Notes: generated from the sequence alone by a model not told the origin. Positions 36,495-46,152 are shown, numbered from the stretch's first letter. The stretch is 64,000 nucleotides of DNA from Phormidesmis priestleyi ULC007 (GCF_001895925.1 NZ_MPPI01000023.1:1-64000), one strand, 5' to 3'. A program made the numbers and translations.

Positions 36495-38801
36495 ATGGGT
36501 GATGACGAAGCATTGGAGTTTGCAGATGAATGGGTTTTTGCAGCGATCGGGGAGCATTTTGACGACTTAACACGAGACATTTTTAAAGGAGTCTGGAATG
36601 GGCAAACCTATGAGCAGATAGCCCAAGCTTTGTGCTACGACGAAAGCTATATGCGTTATCTGGGTTCGTGCCTGTTTAGGCAACTCTCGAAGGCGCTCGG
36701 CGAAAATGTCAGCAAATCAAACTTTAAGGCAGCGCTCATCCGGCGACATCGCGCCAATCAAGCACCCGCTTCTGAGCCTTTGACGATCGCGGTCAATGCA
36801 AATTTTGTGGGTCGCGAACGGGCGATCGCCGACCTCAATCAGTTTGTCAGTCAGGGCGCAAAAATCATTGTCATTCAAGGAGAGGGCGGGTTAGGAAAGA
36901 CAACTCTCGCCCGAAAATATCTTGACACTCAAGGGTTTGACCTGCAATTAGAACTGTGGATGCCCACCGAGCAAGAGAGCATTACCCCGGCTGAAAACAT
37001 GGTCGAAGAATGGCTACGCAAAAATTTTAACGAGGAAACCGAACGAGATTTTGGCATTAACCTAGAGCGGCTGCGGCGCAAACTACGAGAACCCGATCGT
37101 CGCATTGGGGTGCTGATTGACAATCTAGAACCTGCTTTGAATGGGGAAGGCAGATTTATCGATACTCGTCGCCCCTATGTCGATTTGCTGCGAGTGTTGG
37201 CAGATTCTTCAGTGCGATCGGTGACGCTGATCACGAGCCGAGAGCGCTTATATGAACCCAGCGTGAGTGTCCAACCTTATCGCCCCGACAGCTTAAGCGA
37301 AGAGGATTGGAAACAGTTTTTTAGCAGCCGTCAAATTCGCACCGAGTCTGGGGCTTTGTCTGAGATGTGGCGCTCTTATGGCGGCAACGCTAAAGCGATG
37401 AAGATTCTCAGTGGCGCTATCTTGACCGACTCCGATGGCGATATCGAGACATATTGGCAAGAAAACAAAGATGATTTGTTAATTGAGCAAGAGCTAAATC
37501 ATTTAGTTGCCAGTCAATTTACGCGATTGCAAACGGTTGATCTAGATGCTTATCAATTGCTGTGTCGATTAGGGTGTTATCGCTATCAAGATATTTCTTA
37601 TATCTCAACAGAAGGCGTATTGTGTCTGTTGTGGGATGTGCCTTTAGAACGACGCAGACGAGTGATTAAATCACTGCAAGAACGATCGCTGCTCGAAGGG
37701 CGACGCGAACAAAAATATTGGCTGCATCCAGTAATCAGGGCAATGGCGATCGCGAGACTTAAAGCAAGTGATGAATGGACAACCACTCATCAAAATGCTG
37801 CCGAGTTTTGGATGCAGAGTGTCCAAATTGTGAACACGGTAGAAGATGCTTTAAGAGCGCTAGAAGCCTATCATCACTATCTAGAAATTAGTAACTTTGA
37901 GCTTGCCTGTAATGTCATTGTTGAGTTTAGAAACAGCCAGTGGGGTGAAGAAATTCCGTTAGGGTGGCTGTTTTATCGATTGGGCTTAATGGAACAAATG
38001 GTTTCTGCCATTAATCGAATTATCGATAACGTCACCTCAGATCACCGATCGGGAATGCTCTATAACTTACTGGGCTATATCTATCGCCTTGCTGGAAATT
38101 TTCAACAAGCGATCGAGTGTCACCAAAAAGCAGGAGACATTGCAGAAGCGTTTAACCAAGATCAATTCAAAGTTTCAACCCTGCTGAATTTAGGACTTTG
38201 CAAAAAAGACTTATGGGAAGTTGAGTCAGCGATCGGATATTTTAACCAGGTTTATTCGCTGAGTCAGCAAGATACGGTTCACTCAGGCTATCTCGTTTAT
38301 TCTCAGTGCTGTCTGGCTTATTTATATTCCAGTACTGGGTTTGAGCAACCCGCTTTAGAGTTTGCTAATCAAGTTAATTCTGAAACCTTACTGAGTCAGC
38401 TTTCGACTTGGGGGGCGGGCTATAGCCTTCTCTATTTAGCAGCTACATATCGAAATGTGGGAGAGACGGCGCGATCGCTAGCGCTCTACCAAAAAACCAT
38501 GTTGTATTCTGAAGAAAACCACTTCACCCAAATCAAAGCCAACGCCCTTCACGGCATCGCTCAACTCTATCGGGATCAACAAGCCTTTGAACCTGCGATT
38601 TCGCATCACCAGCAAGCGATTAAACTCTTGGGCAAAATTGGGGCTAAATGTGACCTCGCTGAAGCTTATTTGCAGCTTGGCATCACCTATCAAACGATGA
38701 GCCAAGCTGAAGAAAGTCGCATCCATTTCTATCGAGCCATGCGATTATTTACCGAGATGGAAGCCCCCAAGCGGGTCGAGCGAGTGCGCGGCTACATGTG
38801 A
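36495..38801 (+). CDS. STAND NTPase (NB-ARC-like) with TPR repeats
   Basis: A 768-aa signal-transducing ATPase. Residues about 15-90 form a helix-turn-helix-like N-terminal domain (TRDIFKGVWNGQTYEQIAQA, LSKALGENVSKSNFK), which in cyanobacteria is fused to many STAND and vWA-associated proteins. The NB-ARC core has FVGRERAIADL, Walker A VIQGEGGLGKTTLAR, a Walker B-like VLIDNLE and VTLITSRERLY. A winged-helix region (YWLHPVIRAMAIARL) follows, and six or more TPRs fill the C-terminus (about 510-760). The TPRs would sense a ligand, ATP-driven oligomerisation would follow, and the N-terminus would pass on the signal. Some STAND proteins act in phage defence, but no effector domain is visible here. 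The start ATG has a weak ribosome binding site. Confidence 0.82.
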   Translation: MGDDEALEFADEWVFAAIGEHFDDLTRDIFKGVWNGQTYEQIAQALCYDESYMRYLGSCLFRQLSKALGENVSKSNFKAALIRRHRANQAPASEPLTIAVNANFVGRERAIADLNQFVSQGAKIIVIQGEGGLGKTTLARKYLDTQGFDLQLELWMPTEQESITPAENMVEEWLRKNFNEETERDFGINLERLRRKLREPDRRIGVLIDNLEPALNGEGRFIDTRRPYVDLLRVLADSSVRSVTLITSRERLYEPSVSVQPYRPDSLSEEDWKQFFSSRQIRTESGALSEMWRSYGGNAKAMKILSGAILTDSDGDIETYWQENKDDLLIEQELNHLVASQFTRLQTVDLDAYQLLCRLGCYRYQDISYISTEGVLCLLWDVPLERRRRVIKSLQERSLLEGRREQKYWLHPVIRAMAIARLKASDEWTTTHQNAAEFWMQSVQIVNTVEDALRALEAYHHYLEISNFELACNVIVEFRNSQWGEEIPLGWLFYRLGLMEQMVSAINRIIDNVTSDHRSGMLYNLLGYIYRLAGNFQQAIECHQKAGDIAEAFNQDQFKVSTLLNLGLCKKDLWEVESAIGYFNQVYSLSQQDTVHSGYLVYSQCCLAYLYSSTGFEQPALEFANQVNSETLLSQLSTWGAGYSLLYLAATYRNVGETARSLALYQKTMLYSEENHFTQIKANALHGIAQLYRDQQAFEPAISHHQQAIKLLGKIGAKCDLAEAYLQLGITYQTMSQAEESRIHFYRAMRLFTEMEAPKRVERVRGYM

Positions 38802-38810
38802 CAAGACGCT

Positions 38811-38838
38811 GTAGGAGCATGGCACTGCCGTGCCCATT
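38811..38838. repeat. GTAGGAGCATGGCACTGCCGTGCCC-type repeat
   Basis: A short copy of the intergenic family with GGCACTGCCGTGCC-like palindromes, 9 bp after the STAND gene stop and ahead of the convergent L,D-transpeptidase gene. It may act as a bidirectional transcription end, but there is no T-tract. Confidence 0.45.
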
Positions 38839-38876
38839 GTCCTGGCAAACAACCAATATTATTCAATGCACGATCG

Positions 38877-39410
38877 TTAGTTATGCACCACGATCGGAGT
38901 CCCTACCGAGGCCCAATCAAATAGCCGCTCGGCGTGATCGACTGCCACATTCACACATCCATGACTCACCGGAGTGCCAAAACTGTGATGCCAATAAGCG
39001 CCATGAATGGCATAACCGCCCGAATAATACATCGTAAATGGCACATCTGAAATGTCGTAATCGTCTCCTTGCATCCTTGCAATTTGCAGCTTTGACTGAA
39101 TCTGAAAGACTCCGGTTAGCGTTGGCGTAGCTGCTTTGCCAGTTGAGACAATCACGGCACTAAACGGGGTTTTTCCTTGCCAAGCAATCAATCGCTGTCG
39201 AGTTAAATCGATTTCAATCCAGCGTTGATTTGACTTCTTTAACTTCGTCATCGCACTCTTAATCGGATTGGTTGCCTGTGCGATCGCAGTGGGTGGTATT
39301 TGCGTTGAAGCAGGTGCTGCAAAAACACTAAAAGAAATCATCATCAGTGTGGCACTTGCCACAGTTCCAGCGTTGTGTAACCAACGACGATTGATGAGGC
39401 ACTTGATCAT
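38877..39410 (-). CDS. exported L,D-transpeptidase (YkuD domain)
   Basis: Periplasmic enzyme forming 3-3 peptidoglycan cross-links or anchoring proteins to peptidoglycan. The N-terminus holds a signal-like segment (ASATLMMISFSVFAAPAS). The YkuD domain begins WIEIDLTRQRLIAWQG, includes TPTLTGVFQIQSK and YAIHGAYWHHSFG, and has the catalytic SHGCVNVAVDHAE (Cys nucleophile, with His and Arg/Asn around it). At 177 aa it has only the catalytic domain and no LysM domain. It is a single gene between two repeats of the GGGGCACGG family. Confidence 0.92.
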   Translation of the reverse strand: MIKCLINRRWLHNAGTVASATLMMISFSVFAAPASTQIPPTAIAQATNPIKSAMTKLKKSNQRWIEIDLTRQRLIAWQGKTPFSAVIVSTGKAATPTLTGVFQIQSKLQIARMQGDDYDISDVPFTMYYSGGYAIHGAYWHHSFGTPVSHGCVNVAVDHAERLFDWASVGTPIVVHN

Positions 39411-39489
39411 CAGTCCCTCCCATCCTTAATAATTTAATAATGTTTGAATATTAGTAAATGCAACCTTGCACCAACGCTTAGATCTCAGG

Positions 39490-39555
39490 CGGGGCACTAC
39501 TATCGGGGCATGGCACCGGGACACGACCGAGACGCGGCAGTGCCATGTCCCTACC
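39490..39555. repeat. GGGGCATGGCACC..GGCAGTGCCATGTCCCTAC-type repeat
   Basis: A 66-bp member of the GTAGGGGCACGGCATGCC family. The left arm GGGGCATGGCAC and right arm GTGCCATGTCCC pair with each other. It lies between the L,D-transpeptidase and the KDPG aldolase gene, both on the minus strand. Nothing else is seen in this spacer. Confidence 0.5.
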
Positions 39556-39595
39556 GTTCGTCAATCAAATTGGTATGAGATTAGCTACACTGCTC

Positions 39596-40252
39596 TTAAA
39601 TCACATTCCGCATTGGCGAGATGTTTAACAACTTCATCAGAGTTTTGGCTTGCTGCGTCACTGCCTCCCAGTTCTGAGATTGCATCGCCTGTTGAGGAAA
39701 CAAACTCCCGGCTAGACCGATCGCCACCGCTCCCGCCTCGATCAACGCTGGAGCATTCTCAAAAGTCACGCCCCCCGTAGGAATTAAAGGAATCTGCCCG
39801 ATCGGAGCTTGCAGACTGCGAATATAGTTAGCGCCGCCTAGCGCCTGAACCGGAAACACCTTGACGCTGCTGGCCCCGGCTTGCCACGCTGTCACAATCT
39901 CAGTCGGAGTCAACGCACCCGGAATGATCGGAATGTCGCGATCGACCGCCATGCGAATCAGATCGACATTAATATGAGGCGTAAAAACAAACGCCACTTT
40001 TGCGGCGATCGCGCCTTGCAATTGTTCTAACGTTAATACAGTTCCGGTGCCGATCGTGCAGTCTGGCAACTCTGACTGAAGTTGGTGAATCAGCTTGGCA
40101 GGGCGATCGCTATCCCACGTAATTTCGATTAGCTTCATTCCCCCGGCTGCGACAGCTTTTGCCATTTGTCTGCCGAGTTCAAAGTCAGAGGCACGAATTA
40201 CGGCGATCGCCCGTTGCTGACGCACGACAGTTAACCAGGATTGAATCTTCAT
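39596..40252 (-). CDS. eda: KDPG/KHG aldolase
   Basis: Cleaves 2-keto-3-deoxy-6-phosphogluconate into pyruvate and glyceraldehyde-3-phosphate, the last step of the Entner-Doudoroff route, and can also act on 4-hydroxy-2-oxoglutarate. The 218-aa class I aldolase has IAVIRASDFELG, catalytic Glu in KLIEITWDSD, GTGTVLTLEQ, and FTPHINVDLI. Its Schiff-base Lys is in ASSVKVFPVQALGG, and PLIPTGGVTFENAP is the phosphate-binding loop. The matching 6-phosphogluconate dehydratase (edd) is not in the window. It is a single gene. Confidence 0.93.
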   Translation of the reverse strand: MKIQSWLTVVRQQRAIAVIRASDFELGRQMAKAVAAGGMKLIEITWDSDRPAKLIHQLQSELPDCTIGTGTVLTLEQLQGAIAAKVAFVFTPHINVDLIRMAVDRDIPIIPGALTPTEIVTAWQAGASSVKVFPVQALGGANYIRSLQAPIGQIPLIPTGGVTFENAPALIEAGAVAIGLAGSLFPQQAMQSQNWEAVTQQAKTLMKLLNISPMRNVI

Positions 40253-40442
40253 TTCTTAAATATGTCCGAGACAAAAGTTAATTACGGCTTAACTAATGGA
40301 TTCAACAATAAGCTGTTTTGTCCTAAAAATTGCAGAAACTCAGCCATTAGAAAGAAGCTGATTAAGTCGCTAGAAAGAGGAGATTTAAGAAATAAGTATC
40401 TAACATCATAAACAAAGCGAAAGATAGCTTGAGGAAATTAAC

Positions 40443-41393
40443 ATGGCACTCTATAAGATTAAAGACTTCGATCCAAACTATCGTGATCATTTTGATGGTC
40501 AAGATGTCAAAGATTTGGATCTCTACTCGGGTGATGAAAGAATCGGATCAGTCAACGACGTTTTAGTTGACGAAGAAGGACGCTTTCGCTACCTGATCAT
40601 CAGCACAGGCGCATGGATCTTTGGCAAAAAAGTCATGCTTCCGATCGGACGTGCCCGCATCGACTACAACGCTCGTCGTGTTTATGCAGACGGTTTGACC
40701 AAGCAGCAAGCCGAAGCCCTACCAGAATTGACGGATGATCTCAAAATCGACCGCACCCACGAAGAGCAAGTGCGTAACGTCTATCGCCCTTCTGCCACAG
40801 GTGCTGCCAATGCTCTGGGTTCCACTCCCCTAGACACCCCGGTTGGATTAGAGTCCCCAACTCCCGTTGAAGGCATGGCCTATGCAGGCTCTTCGATGGG
40901 TGCGGTTGACACCACCTCTGATCGTCTAGACTACGATCGCGACACCTATGACTATGGTATGGATGCCGATCTCTACGACATTGACGAGAGCACAAACCCC
41001 AGTCTCAAACTCTATCAAGAGCGCCTCGTAGCCAATAAGAGCCGCCAGAAAACGGGTGAAGTCGCGATCGGCAAGCACGTCGAAACAGACACCGCCAGAG
41101 TTTCTGTGCCCATCGAAAAAGAGCGGGTCGTGATTGAGCGCAGCACTCCAACGGGTGGTACTGCTGTAACTCCTGGTAGCGCAACCTTCCAAGAAGGCGA
41201 AGTGGCACGCATGGAAGTCTACGAAGAAACGCCTGATATTCACAAAGAAGCGTTTGTGCGAGAAGAAGTGCGGGTGACGAAAGTCGTTGATCAAGACACC
41301 GTGGATGCTGAAGAGCAAGTTCGCCGCGAAGAACTCGACATCGACACTCAAGGTCGTCCGGTTGTTGAAGGCGATGCTAAGTCGCGAATCTAA
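40443..41393 (+). CDS. PRC-barrel and DUF2382 protein
   Basis: A 316-aa acidic protein. The PRC-barrel domain covers about residues 15-95 (GQDVKDLDLYSGDERIGSVNDVLVDEEGRFRYLIIS-type, with VMLPIGRARID). The C-terminal DUF2382 domain (about 185-305) begins KLYQERLVANKSRQKTGEVAIGKHVETDTARV, has IEKERVVIERS and ends VRREELDIDTQG. DUF2382 proteins are stress-associated in cyanobacteria and actinobacteria (YsnF/AvaK-like), and the molecular role is unknown. A good ribosome binding site (GAGGA, spacing 7) precedes ATG 40443. A related gene follows at 41562. Confidence 0.87.
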   Translation: MALYKIKDFDPNYRDHFDGQDVKDLDLYSGDERIGSVNDVLVDEEGRFRYLIISTGAWIFGKKVMLPIGRARIDYNARRVYADGLTKQQAEALPELTDDLKIDRTHEEQVRNVYRPSATGAANALGSTPLDTPVGLESPTPVEGMAYAGSSMGAVDTTSDRLDYDRDTYDYGMDADLYDIDESTNPSLKLYQERLVANKSRQKTGEVAIGKHVETDTARVSVPIEKERVVIERSTPTGGTAVTPGSATFQEGEVARMEVYEETPDIHKEAFVREEVRVTKVVDQDTVDAEEQVRREELDIDTQGRPVVEGDAKSRI

Positions 41394-41422
41394 TCCCAAT
41401 TTGATTGATGCGACAGATTCGG

Positions 41423-41451
41423 GTAGGGGCACGACCTGTCGTGCCCTCTAC
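41423..41451. repeat. GTAGGGGCACGACCTGTCGTGCCC hairpin repeat
   Basis: A near-perfect palindromic member of the GTAGGGGCACGG family, located 30 bp after the PRC-barrel gene stop. The stem GGGCACGA/TCGTGCCC could act as a terminator or mRNA stabiliser, but no poly-T follows. A second small inverted pattern (CGGGCAGGGCTGGC) lies at about 41500. Confidence 0.5.
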
Positions 41452-41561
41452 AATCGTTCGATCAGTCGTAATTTTTTCTGAAGTTGGCACAACATCCAAG
41501 CGGGCAGGGCTGGCTAACGGCTCTGTCCGCACCTCTATAAAAATCTGCCCCTATTAGATCT

Positions 41562-42494
41562 ATGAATCGTGAAATTTCTGCAAAAGCACAGCCAGTTGAT
41601 GATGCAACTCGTCGGTTAGCCCCTAGGTTGGACCAATTAAAAATGAAGCTACAGGGCTTTGCGGTGATCGACTCTGAGGGGCGATTGATTGGTGAGGTCA
41701 GTGATTTAATGCTCAACGACGAACAGCACTTGCACCTGGTCGTTTCTCAGCCAGATGTCAATTATGGACAGCGTTCTTTCTGGATTCCGAGTCGAGTGGT
41801 GAGTCGGGTGCGATCGCGCTCCAACACGCTTTCTGTCACACTCACTCAAGCCGACATCCAACACTTCCCGGAATATCAATCGTCTATGCAATCTTCAAAT
41901 GAGTCGGATTCTGACGCGATCGCAACCAACCAACAAAGCCAAGAACTTGATCTAACTTCTTTAGAAGGGTTAGAAAATCAGCCTACTGTTGCTAGGGCAC
42001 AGGGATTAATTGATCCTACAAACCTACCCAAAGCAGTTTCGCGAGAAGTGGTGCAAGAAGAGACCATTCGACTTTTAGAAGAACGATTAGCGGTTGACTA
42101 TAACAGACATAAAATTGGCGAAGTAATCATTCGTAAAGAGGTTGAAATTCGCATCATTGAAGTTCCAGTTCGGCGTGAAAAACTGATTGTTGAGCAGATT
42201 AGTCCCGACTATAGACAGTTAGCAGAAATCGATCTAGGGCAAGGCGAGATCGAGGGTGTAGAACTGAGAAATTATCAATCGAATGGTTCACAAACTAAGG
42301 GCAATCACTTAACCGTTAGCGGTGAGTTTAATTCGCCTAAAACGGGTGCCTGGTTGCTTGACTCGATCGCACATCAAGCGCACCATAGCTGCAAAAAGAT
42401 TCGCATCGAAATTGAGGTAGAAGACCCTACTCATTTTGATTTATATCAAGGCTGGTTCGATCGCTGCTCAATTCGTGAAGAACAGCCCGATTAA
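41562..42494 (+). CDS. PRC-barrel and DUF2382-like protein, paralogue
   Basis: A 310-aa relative of the preceding gene with the same domain order. The PRC-barrel-like part (about 25-105) has FAVIDSEGRLIGEVSDLMLN and SFWIPSRVVSRV. The DUF2382-like part (about 170-235) has RLLEERLAVDYNRHKIGEVII and VRREKLIVEQI. The C-terminal 70 residues (LDSIAHQAHHSCKKIRIEIEVEDPTHF) are not shared and have no recognised domain. It lies 168 bp after its paralogue with a repeat hairpin between them. Its stop overlaps the stop of the convergent amidase by four bases (42491-42494). Confidence 0.8.
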   Translation: MNREISAKAQPVDDATRRLAPRLDQLKMKLQGFAVIDSEGRLIGEVSDLMLNDEQHLHLVVSQPDVNYGQRSFWIPSRVVSRVRSRSNTLSVTLTQADIQHFPEYQSSMQSSNESDSDAIATNQQSQELDLTSLEGLENQPTVARAQGLIDPTNLPKAVSREVVQEETIRLLEERLAVDYNRHKIGEVIIRKEVEIRIIEVPVRREKLIVEQISPDYRQLAEIDLGQGEIEGVELRNYQSNGSQTKGNHLTVSGEFNSPKTGAWLLDSIAHQAHHSCKKIRIEIEVEDPTHFDLYQGWFDRCSIREEQPD

Positions 42495-43906
42495 TCGGAT
42501 TTGTTCCCAAAATTGGGACGATTCTCAGCCCACGGCTGCACCGCTTCGATCTGTGCCGCCAATGAGAGAATCGTCACCTCATCGGCAGGGCGACCCACTA
42601 GCTGAATGCCGACGGGCACCCCATTGTTATCAAACCCCGCAGGTAGCGAGATGGCGGGCTGTCCGCTGACGTTAAACGCGGGGCAAGGGGCGATCCATTG
42701 ACTGATCCGCTCGATCGTCGCTGCCGAACTGAGCTTTGCCCACGCTCCGACTCGAATGGCGGGGTGAAAATAAGTGGGCGTTAACAGCACATCAAACGGT
42801 TCGATCATCTGGACGACTTGCCGAGCAAAGCGCTGAAGTTGATGAACCGATCGCACATACTGACTCGCCCTCGTAAACCGTGCTCTCAGCCACAGCCAGC
42901 GATTCACGCGCTCTAAAAAAAACGGGGGAATGCCAACATCCGTTTGGGTGCGCCAAGTTGTCACAAAGGGTTCTATCAAATCGCCAAAATCGGGGATTAT
43001 TGACTCGACTTCATGACCTAGCCCTTCGAGCAGACGCGCCACTTTTAGGGTGGCATTTTGACAGATTGGATCAGCATCTCCGATCGGCAAAATTGATGTG
43101 ATGCAACCAATTTTTAGTTTGCCAGGAGCCTTCTGAGTCGCAGCTAAAAAAGACGGGTCAGGGTTAGCAAGCCAATAAGGATCTCCAGTCACATAGCCTG
43201 CCGTCACATCTAAAAATGCAGCAGCATCTGCAACGGTGTGTGTAAGCGCCCCATTGACCGCACAGCCGCCTAAATAGTCGCCCACTGGCGCATTAGAGAT
43301 TCTGCCGCGCGAAGGCTTTAGCCCCACAAGACCGCAACAAGCCGCCGGGCCGCGAACCGAACCGCCTCCATCAGAGCCTTGCGCGATCGCACAAAAGCCT
43401 GCGGCAACGGCGGCGGCCGATCCCCCACTTGACCCACCCGGCGTATAGTCTAAATTCCAAGGGTTGCGGGTCGGCGGAAAGCCAGGTGGTTCTGTGTAAG
43501 GAAATGAGCCAAGCTGAGAGGTTGCCGTCTTGCCTAAAATGATGAAGCCCGCCTGCTTGATTTTTGTAACGACTGAATCATCGTGTTTAGCAACGTTTTT
43601 TTGCAGGGCAATCTTCACCCCAAATGAAAGTGGAACATCGGCAACAGGATTGAGATCTTTAATGCCGATCGGAACGCCAAAAAAAGGCGGTAACTCTGAG
43701 ATATCACCCGTTAGCTGCTCGGTTTTGGCTTTAGCATCTGCGATCGCGCGATCGGCTATTACGGTAAAAAAGCTGCCTAACTGCGAGTCTAGCTGCTGAA
43801 TGCGTTCTAAATAAAGTTGGGTGAGTTCGAGAGGAGACACGTCTCGATCGCGAATCAGCCGCGCTTGGTCTAGGGCTGAAGTAAAGGCTAAGTCAACTAA
43901 ATCCAT
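42491..43906 (-). CDS. amidase-signature family protein
   Basis: Amidase of the Ser-cisSer-Lys type, hydrolysing amide bonds of an unknown substrate. The catalytic Lys is in [13 protein letters not shown]. The glycine/serine-rich signature is [18 protein letters not shown] (with cisSer), and the nucleophilic Ser is in [13 protein letters not shown]. The start is set at ATG 43906 ([10 protein letters not shown]), giving 471 aa; a 23-codon upstream extension to 43975 looks untypical. It is distinct from GatA, which has other family residues, but the pattern alone does not exclude a Glu-tRNA amidotransferase-like role. It stands alone, convergent with the PRC-barrel gene. Confidence 0.85.
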   Translation of the reverse strand: MDLVDLAFTSALDQARLIRDRDVSPLELTQLYLERIQQLDSQLGSFFTVIADRAIADAKAKTEQLTGDISELPPFFGVPIGIKDLNPVADVPLSFGVKIALQKNVAKHDDSVVTKIKQAGFIILGKTATSQLGSFPYTEPPGFPPTRNPWNLDYTPGGSSGGSAAAVAAGFCAIAQGSDGGGSVRGPAACCGLVGLKPSRGRISNAPVGDYLGGCAVNGALTHTVADAAAFLDVTAGYVTGDPYWLANPDPSFLAATQKAPGKLKIGCITSILPIGDADPICQNATLKVARLLEGLGHEVESIIPDFGDLIEPFVTTWRTQTDVGIPPFFLERVNRWLWLRARFTRASQYVRSVHQLQRFARQVVQMIEPFDVLLTPTYFHPAIRVGAWAKLSSAATIERISQWIAPCPAFNVSGQPAISLPAGFDNNGVPVGIQLVGRPADEVTILSLAAQIEAVQPWAENRPNFGNKSD

Positions 43907-44319
43907 GCCGATGATCTCAGAGAAAAGGGCCAAAAGAACTGCCGCCGATCGTACCTTCAGTTTAAAAGACTGCAAAAGGAAACGTTAGCATTGCTGCACA
44001 TCGGGATGATTTGGGTAGGGACAATCCCCCCGTGGTGCCCTCCGTCAGGGATAGGCACGGGGCGCTACCCCTACAGCCATTTTATCCCCTCATTCTGCAA
44101 CACCAAAACGTTCTCACACTGGTAGGGTTCATCAACACAAAATTCGTTCTATTCTCTCTTGAGAAATCATTCAAAAGGAGAGTCAGCGAATCTTGAGAAT
44201 TGCTTAAGCTTAACTCAGCGATCGCGCTAAACTTTGTTAGAAACACGAAGTCGCACGCTTTCTGTCTTAGCACTCAGAGGTATGCAGTGGATTTAGGGAT
44301 CATCGAAACGCTCACTCCA
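43907..44319. other. spacer with repeat between amidase and MFS genes
   Basis: About 410 bp between the divergent amidase and transporter genes. At 44014-44075 it carries a GGTAGGGACAATCCCCC..GGGGCGCTACCCCTAC-type member of the intergenic repeat family. The rest is AT-rich with no clear promoter. An in-frame upstream extension of the transporter frame exists from 44200 but lacks family-like sequence. Confidence 0.4.
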
Positions 44320-45780
44320 ATGTCTCAAGGGTCTCCAGAACCGATTACTGGAACCGAATCTTTATTTCCCCTGGTGACTGAGCCAGATCCTAAAATTCCT
44401 AAAGATGCGCTTCGGACTAGCTTAAAAGCTTCGACGATCGATGGCGTGTTTGCAACAGTTTTCTCCAACATTGTCGGGGGTGTGCTGCTCAGTAACTTTT
44501 TAGTCGAGTTACACGCCAGTCCGGTCGAAATTGGGCTGTCGGCATCGATTCCCATGTTGGCAAACTTGGTTCAGCCTTTGGGCGCTTATTGGGGTGATCG
44601 TACTCGCAGCCGCCACATGTATTGCTTTTGGATTTATACCCCGGCTCGTCTGATCTGGCTGCTGCTGGTGATCGGCATCGCGATCGCGAGTTGGGGGCAG
44701 TTAGATTCACATCTGCTCGTGCAGTGGACGCTGCTGATCGTCTGTGTCACTTACGCGTTAGGAGCCTTGGGCAGCGCTGCCTGGTTGAGTTGGCTGGCGG
44801 CGTTAGTGCCTCGACGACTGCGAGGGCGATATTTTGGGATTCGTAACAGCGCTGCCAGTTTAACCTGTCTGATCTCAGTGCCGATCGCCGGAGTGATTGT
44901 CTCTACTTATCCGCGTGGCACCATTGAAGGTTATGGCTTTGTCTTGCTGTTGGGCATCATTATGGGGCTGGTAAGTTTGGGCTATCAGTGTTTGATGGTG
45001 GATGTCAATCCGCAAACTCAAAAACGATTGGCCGGGGTCACTGTTCAAGATGTCACTGCGCAAGAAGGGACGATCGCGCCCGATCAGCCTTCGGGGATTA
45101 AATCTGTGTTCGCCTCACCAATTCTACAAGACGGAAACTTTTTGCGCTTTTTGGTCTACTTTGGCGTGTGGATGTTTGCCGTCAATCTGAGTGCGCCATT
45201 TTTCAACTTATATATGTTGGATAATCTGTCGATCGATGTCGCTTGGGTGACGGCTTATAACAGTCTGACGGCGGGGGCAAACCTGGTGATGCTGCTTTTT
45301 TGGGGCAAACTCGCCGATCGCTTTGGCAACCGAGCTTTGCTGCTGCTAGTCGGAATTCTGGTTGCTGTCACGCCGCTCTTTTGGCTGGCAACTGGGGCAA
45401 ACGCGATCTCGATCTGGCTGTGGCTGCCGTTGCTACATATTCTAGGGGGCGGAACCTGGGCTGCGATCGACCTATGCAACAACAACATTCAACTGGGTAT
45501 TGCTCCGGTTAAACATCAAGCGGCTTACTTTGCAGTGGCGGCAGCGATCGCGGGTGTCAGTGGTGCGTTAGGAACCACTGCGGGCGGATATCTTGCCCAA
45601 TTTGCTGATTATGGTGGCATACCGGGGCTATTTGCGCTCTCTAGTGTGGTGCGGTTAATTGCGCTGTTGCCGTTGGTGTCTGTGCATGAGGAGGGAGGGC
45701 AATCGATCGGGCAAGTCATCAAAGCACTGCTGCCATCAAAAACAGAGCCGATCGACCTACAACTCTCTGAGGAGCCTTGA
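44320..45780 (+). CDS. MFS transporter
   Basis: Integral membrane transporter of the major facilitator superfamily, 486 aa from ATG 44320 (an upstream in-frame ATG at 44200 would add 40 untypical residues). About twelve hydrophobic helices are visible, split into two groups by a polar middle loop (QKRLAGVTVQDVTAQEG). MFS-type loop motifs appear in GAYWGDRTRSR after helix 2 and GKLADRFGNRALLL after helix 8. The substrate is unknown; general cyanobacterial relatives are unassigned. It is the only gene on its strand here, with no linked regulator. Confidence 0.87.
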   Translation: MSQGSPEPITGTESLFPLVTEPDPKIPKDALRTSLKASTIDGVFATVFSNIVGGVLLSNFLVELHASPVEIGLSASIPMLANLVQPLGAYWGDRTRSRHMYCFWIYTPARLIWLLLVIGIAIASWGQLDSHLLVQWTLLIVCVTYALGALGSAAWLSWLAALVPRRLRGRYFGIRNSAASLTCLISVPIAGVIVSTYPRGTIEGYGFVLLLGIIMGLVSLGYQCLMVDVNPQTQKRLAGVTVQDVTAQEGTIAPDQPSGIKSVFASPILQDGNFLRFLVYFGVWMFAVNLSAPFFNLYMLDNLSIDVAWVTAYNSLTAGANLVMLLFWGKLADRFGNRALLLLVGILVAVTPLFWLATGANAISIWLWLPLLHILGGGTWAAIDLCNNNIQLGIAPVKHQAAYFAVAAAIAGVSGALGTTAGGYLAQFADYGGIPGLFALSSVVRLIALLPLVSVHEEGGQSIGQVIKALLPSKTEPIDLQLSEEP

Positions 45781-45808
45781 AGTTAGATACCTTGTTCAAC
45801 TTACTGCA

Positions 45809-46027
45809 TTAGGTTTCACGCATCCACTCCAACGACGGTTTTCGCTGTGATTTTACACAGTCCTGCAAATATAAATTAATCAAACTTTGATAAGAAACAC
45901 CTGTTTCCTCAGCTAAAGCCTTAAAGTACTCGACCACTTCCTCTTCAAGCCGAATTGTCACTTGCTTCTTAAGCTTTTTGATGTACGGATTCTTCACAGA
46001 TTGAGAGAAATCATACTCATCTTTCAT
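45809..46027 (-). CDS. BrnA-like antitoxin (orphan)
   Basis: A 72-aa protein with a basic region and ribbon-helix-helix-like core: NPYIKKLKKQVTIRLEEEVVEYFKAL, then EETGVSYQSLINLYLQDC. This pattern is that of BrnA/CopG-type antitoxins, which bind DNA and neutralise a BrnT RNase-like toxin. No BrnT gene is next to it: 95 bp upstream is a different protein, and the other side is the MFS gene. It is therefore an orphan or acts with a partner elsewhere. ATG 46027 is preferred for family length; ATG 46057 would add ten residues. Confidence 0.75.
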   Translation of the reverse strand: MKDEYDFSQSVKNPYIKKLKKQVTIRLEEEVVEYFKALAEETGVSYQSLINLYLQDCVKSQRKPSLEWMRET

Positions 46028-46152
46028 AAAAGAAAACTCTGATGTAAATGTCGTCATTAAGTTAGATGCGCTGGGAAGTGAGAGGCTTCTGACCTACCAA
46101 GAATCTCACTTAAAGCGATCGGCTAGATCATTACGTGCTGAAAAAATCAGAG

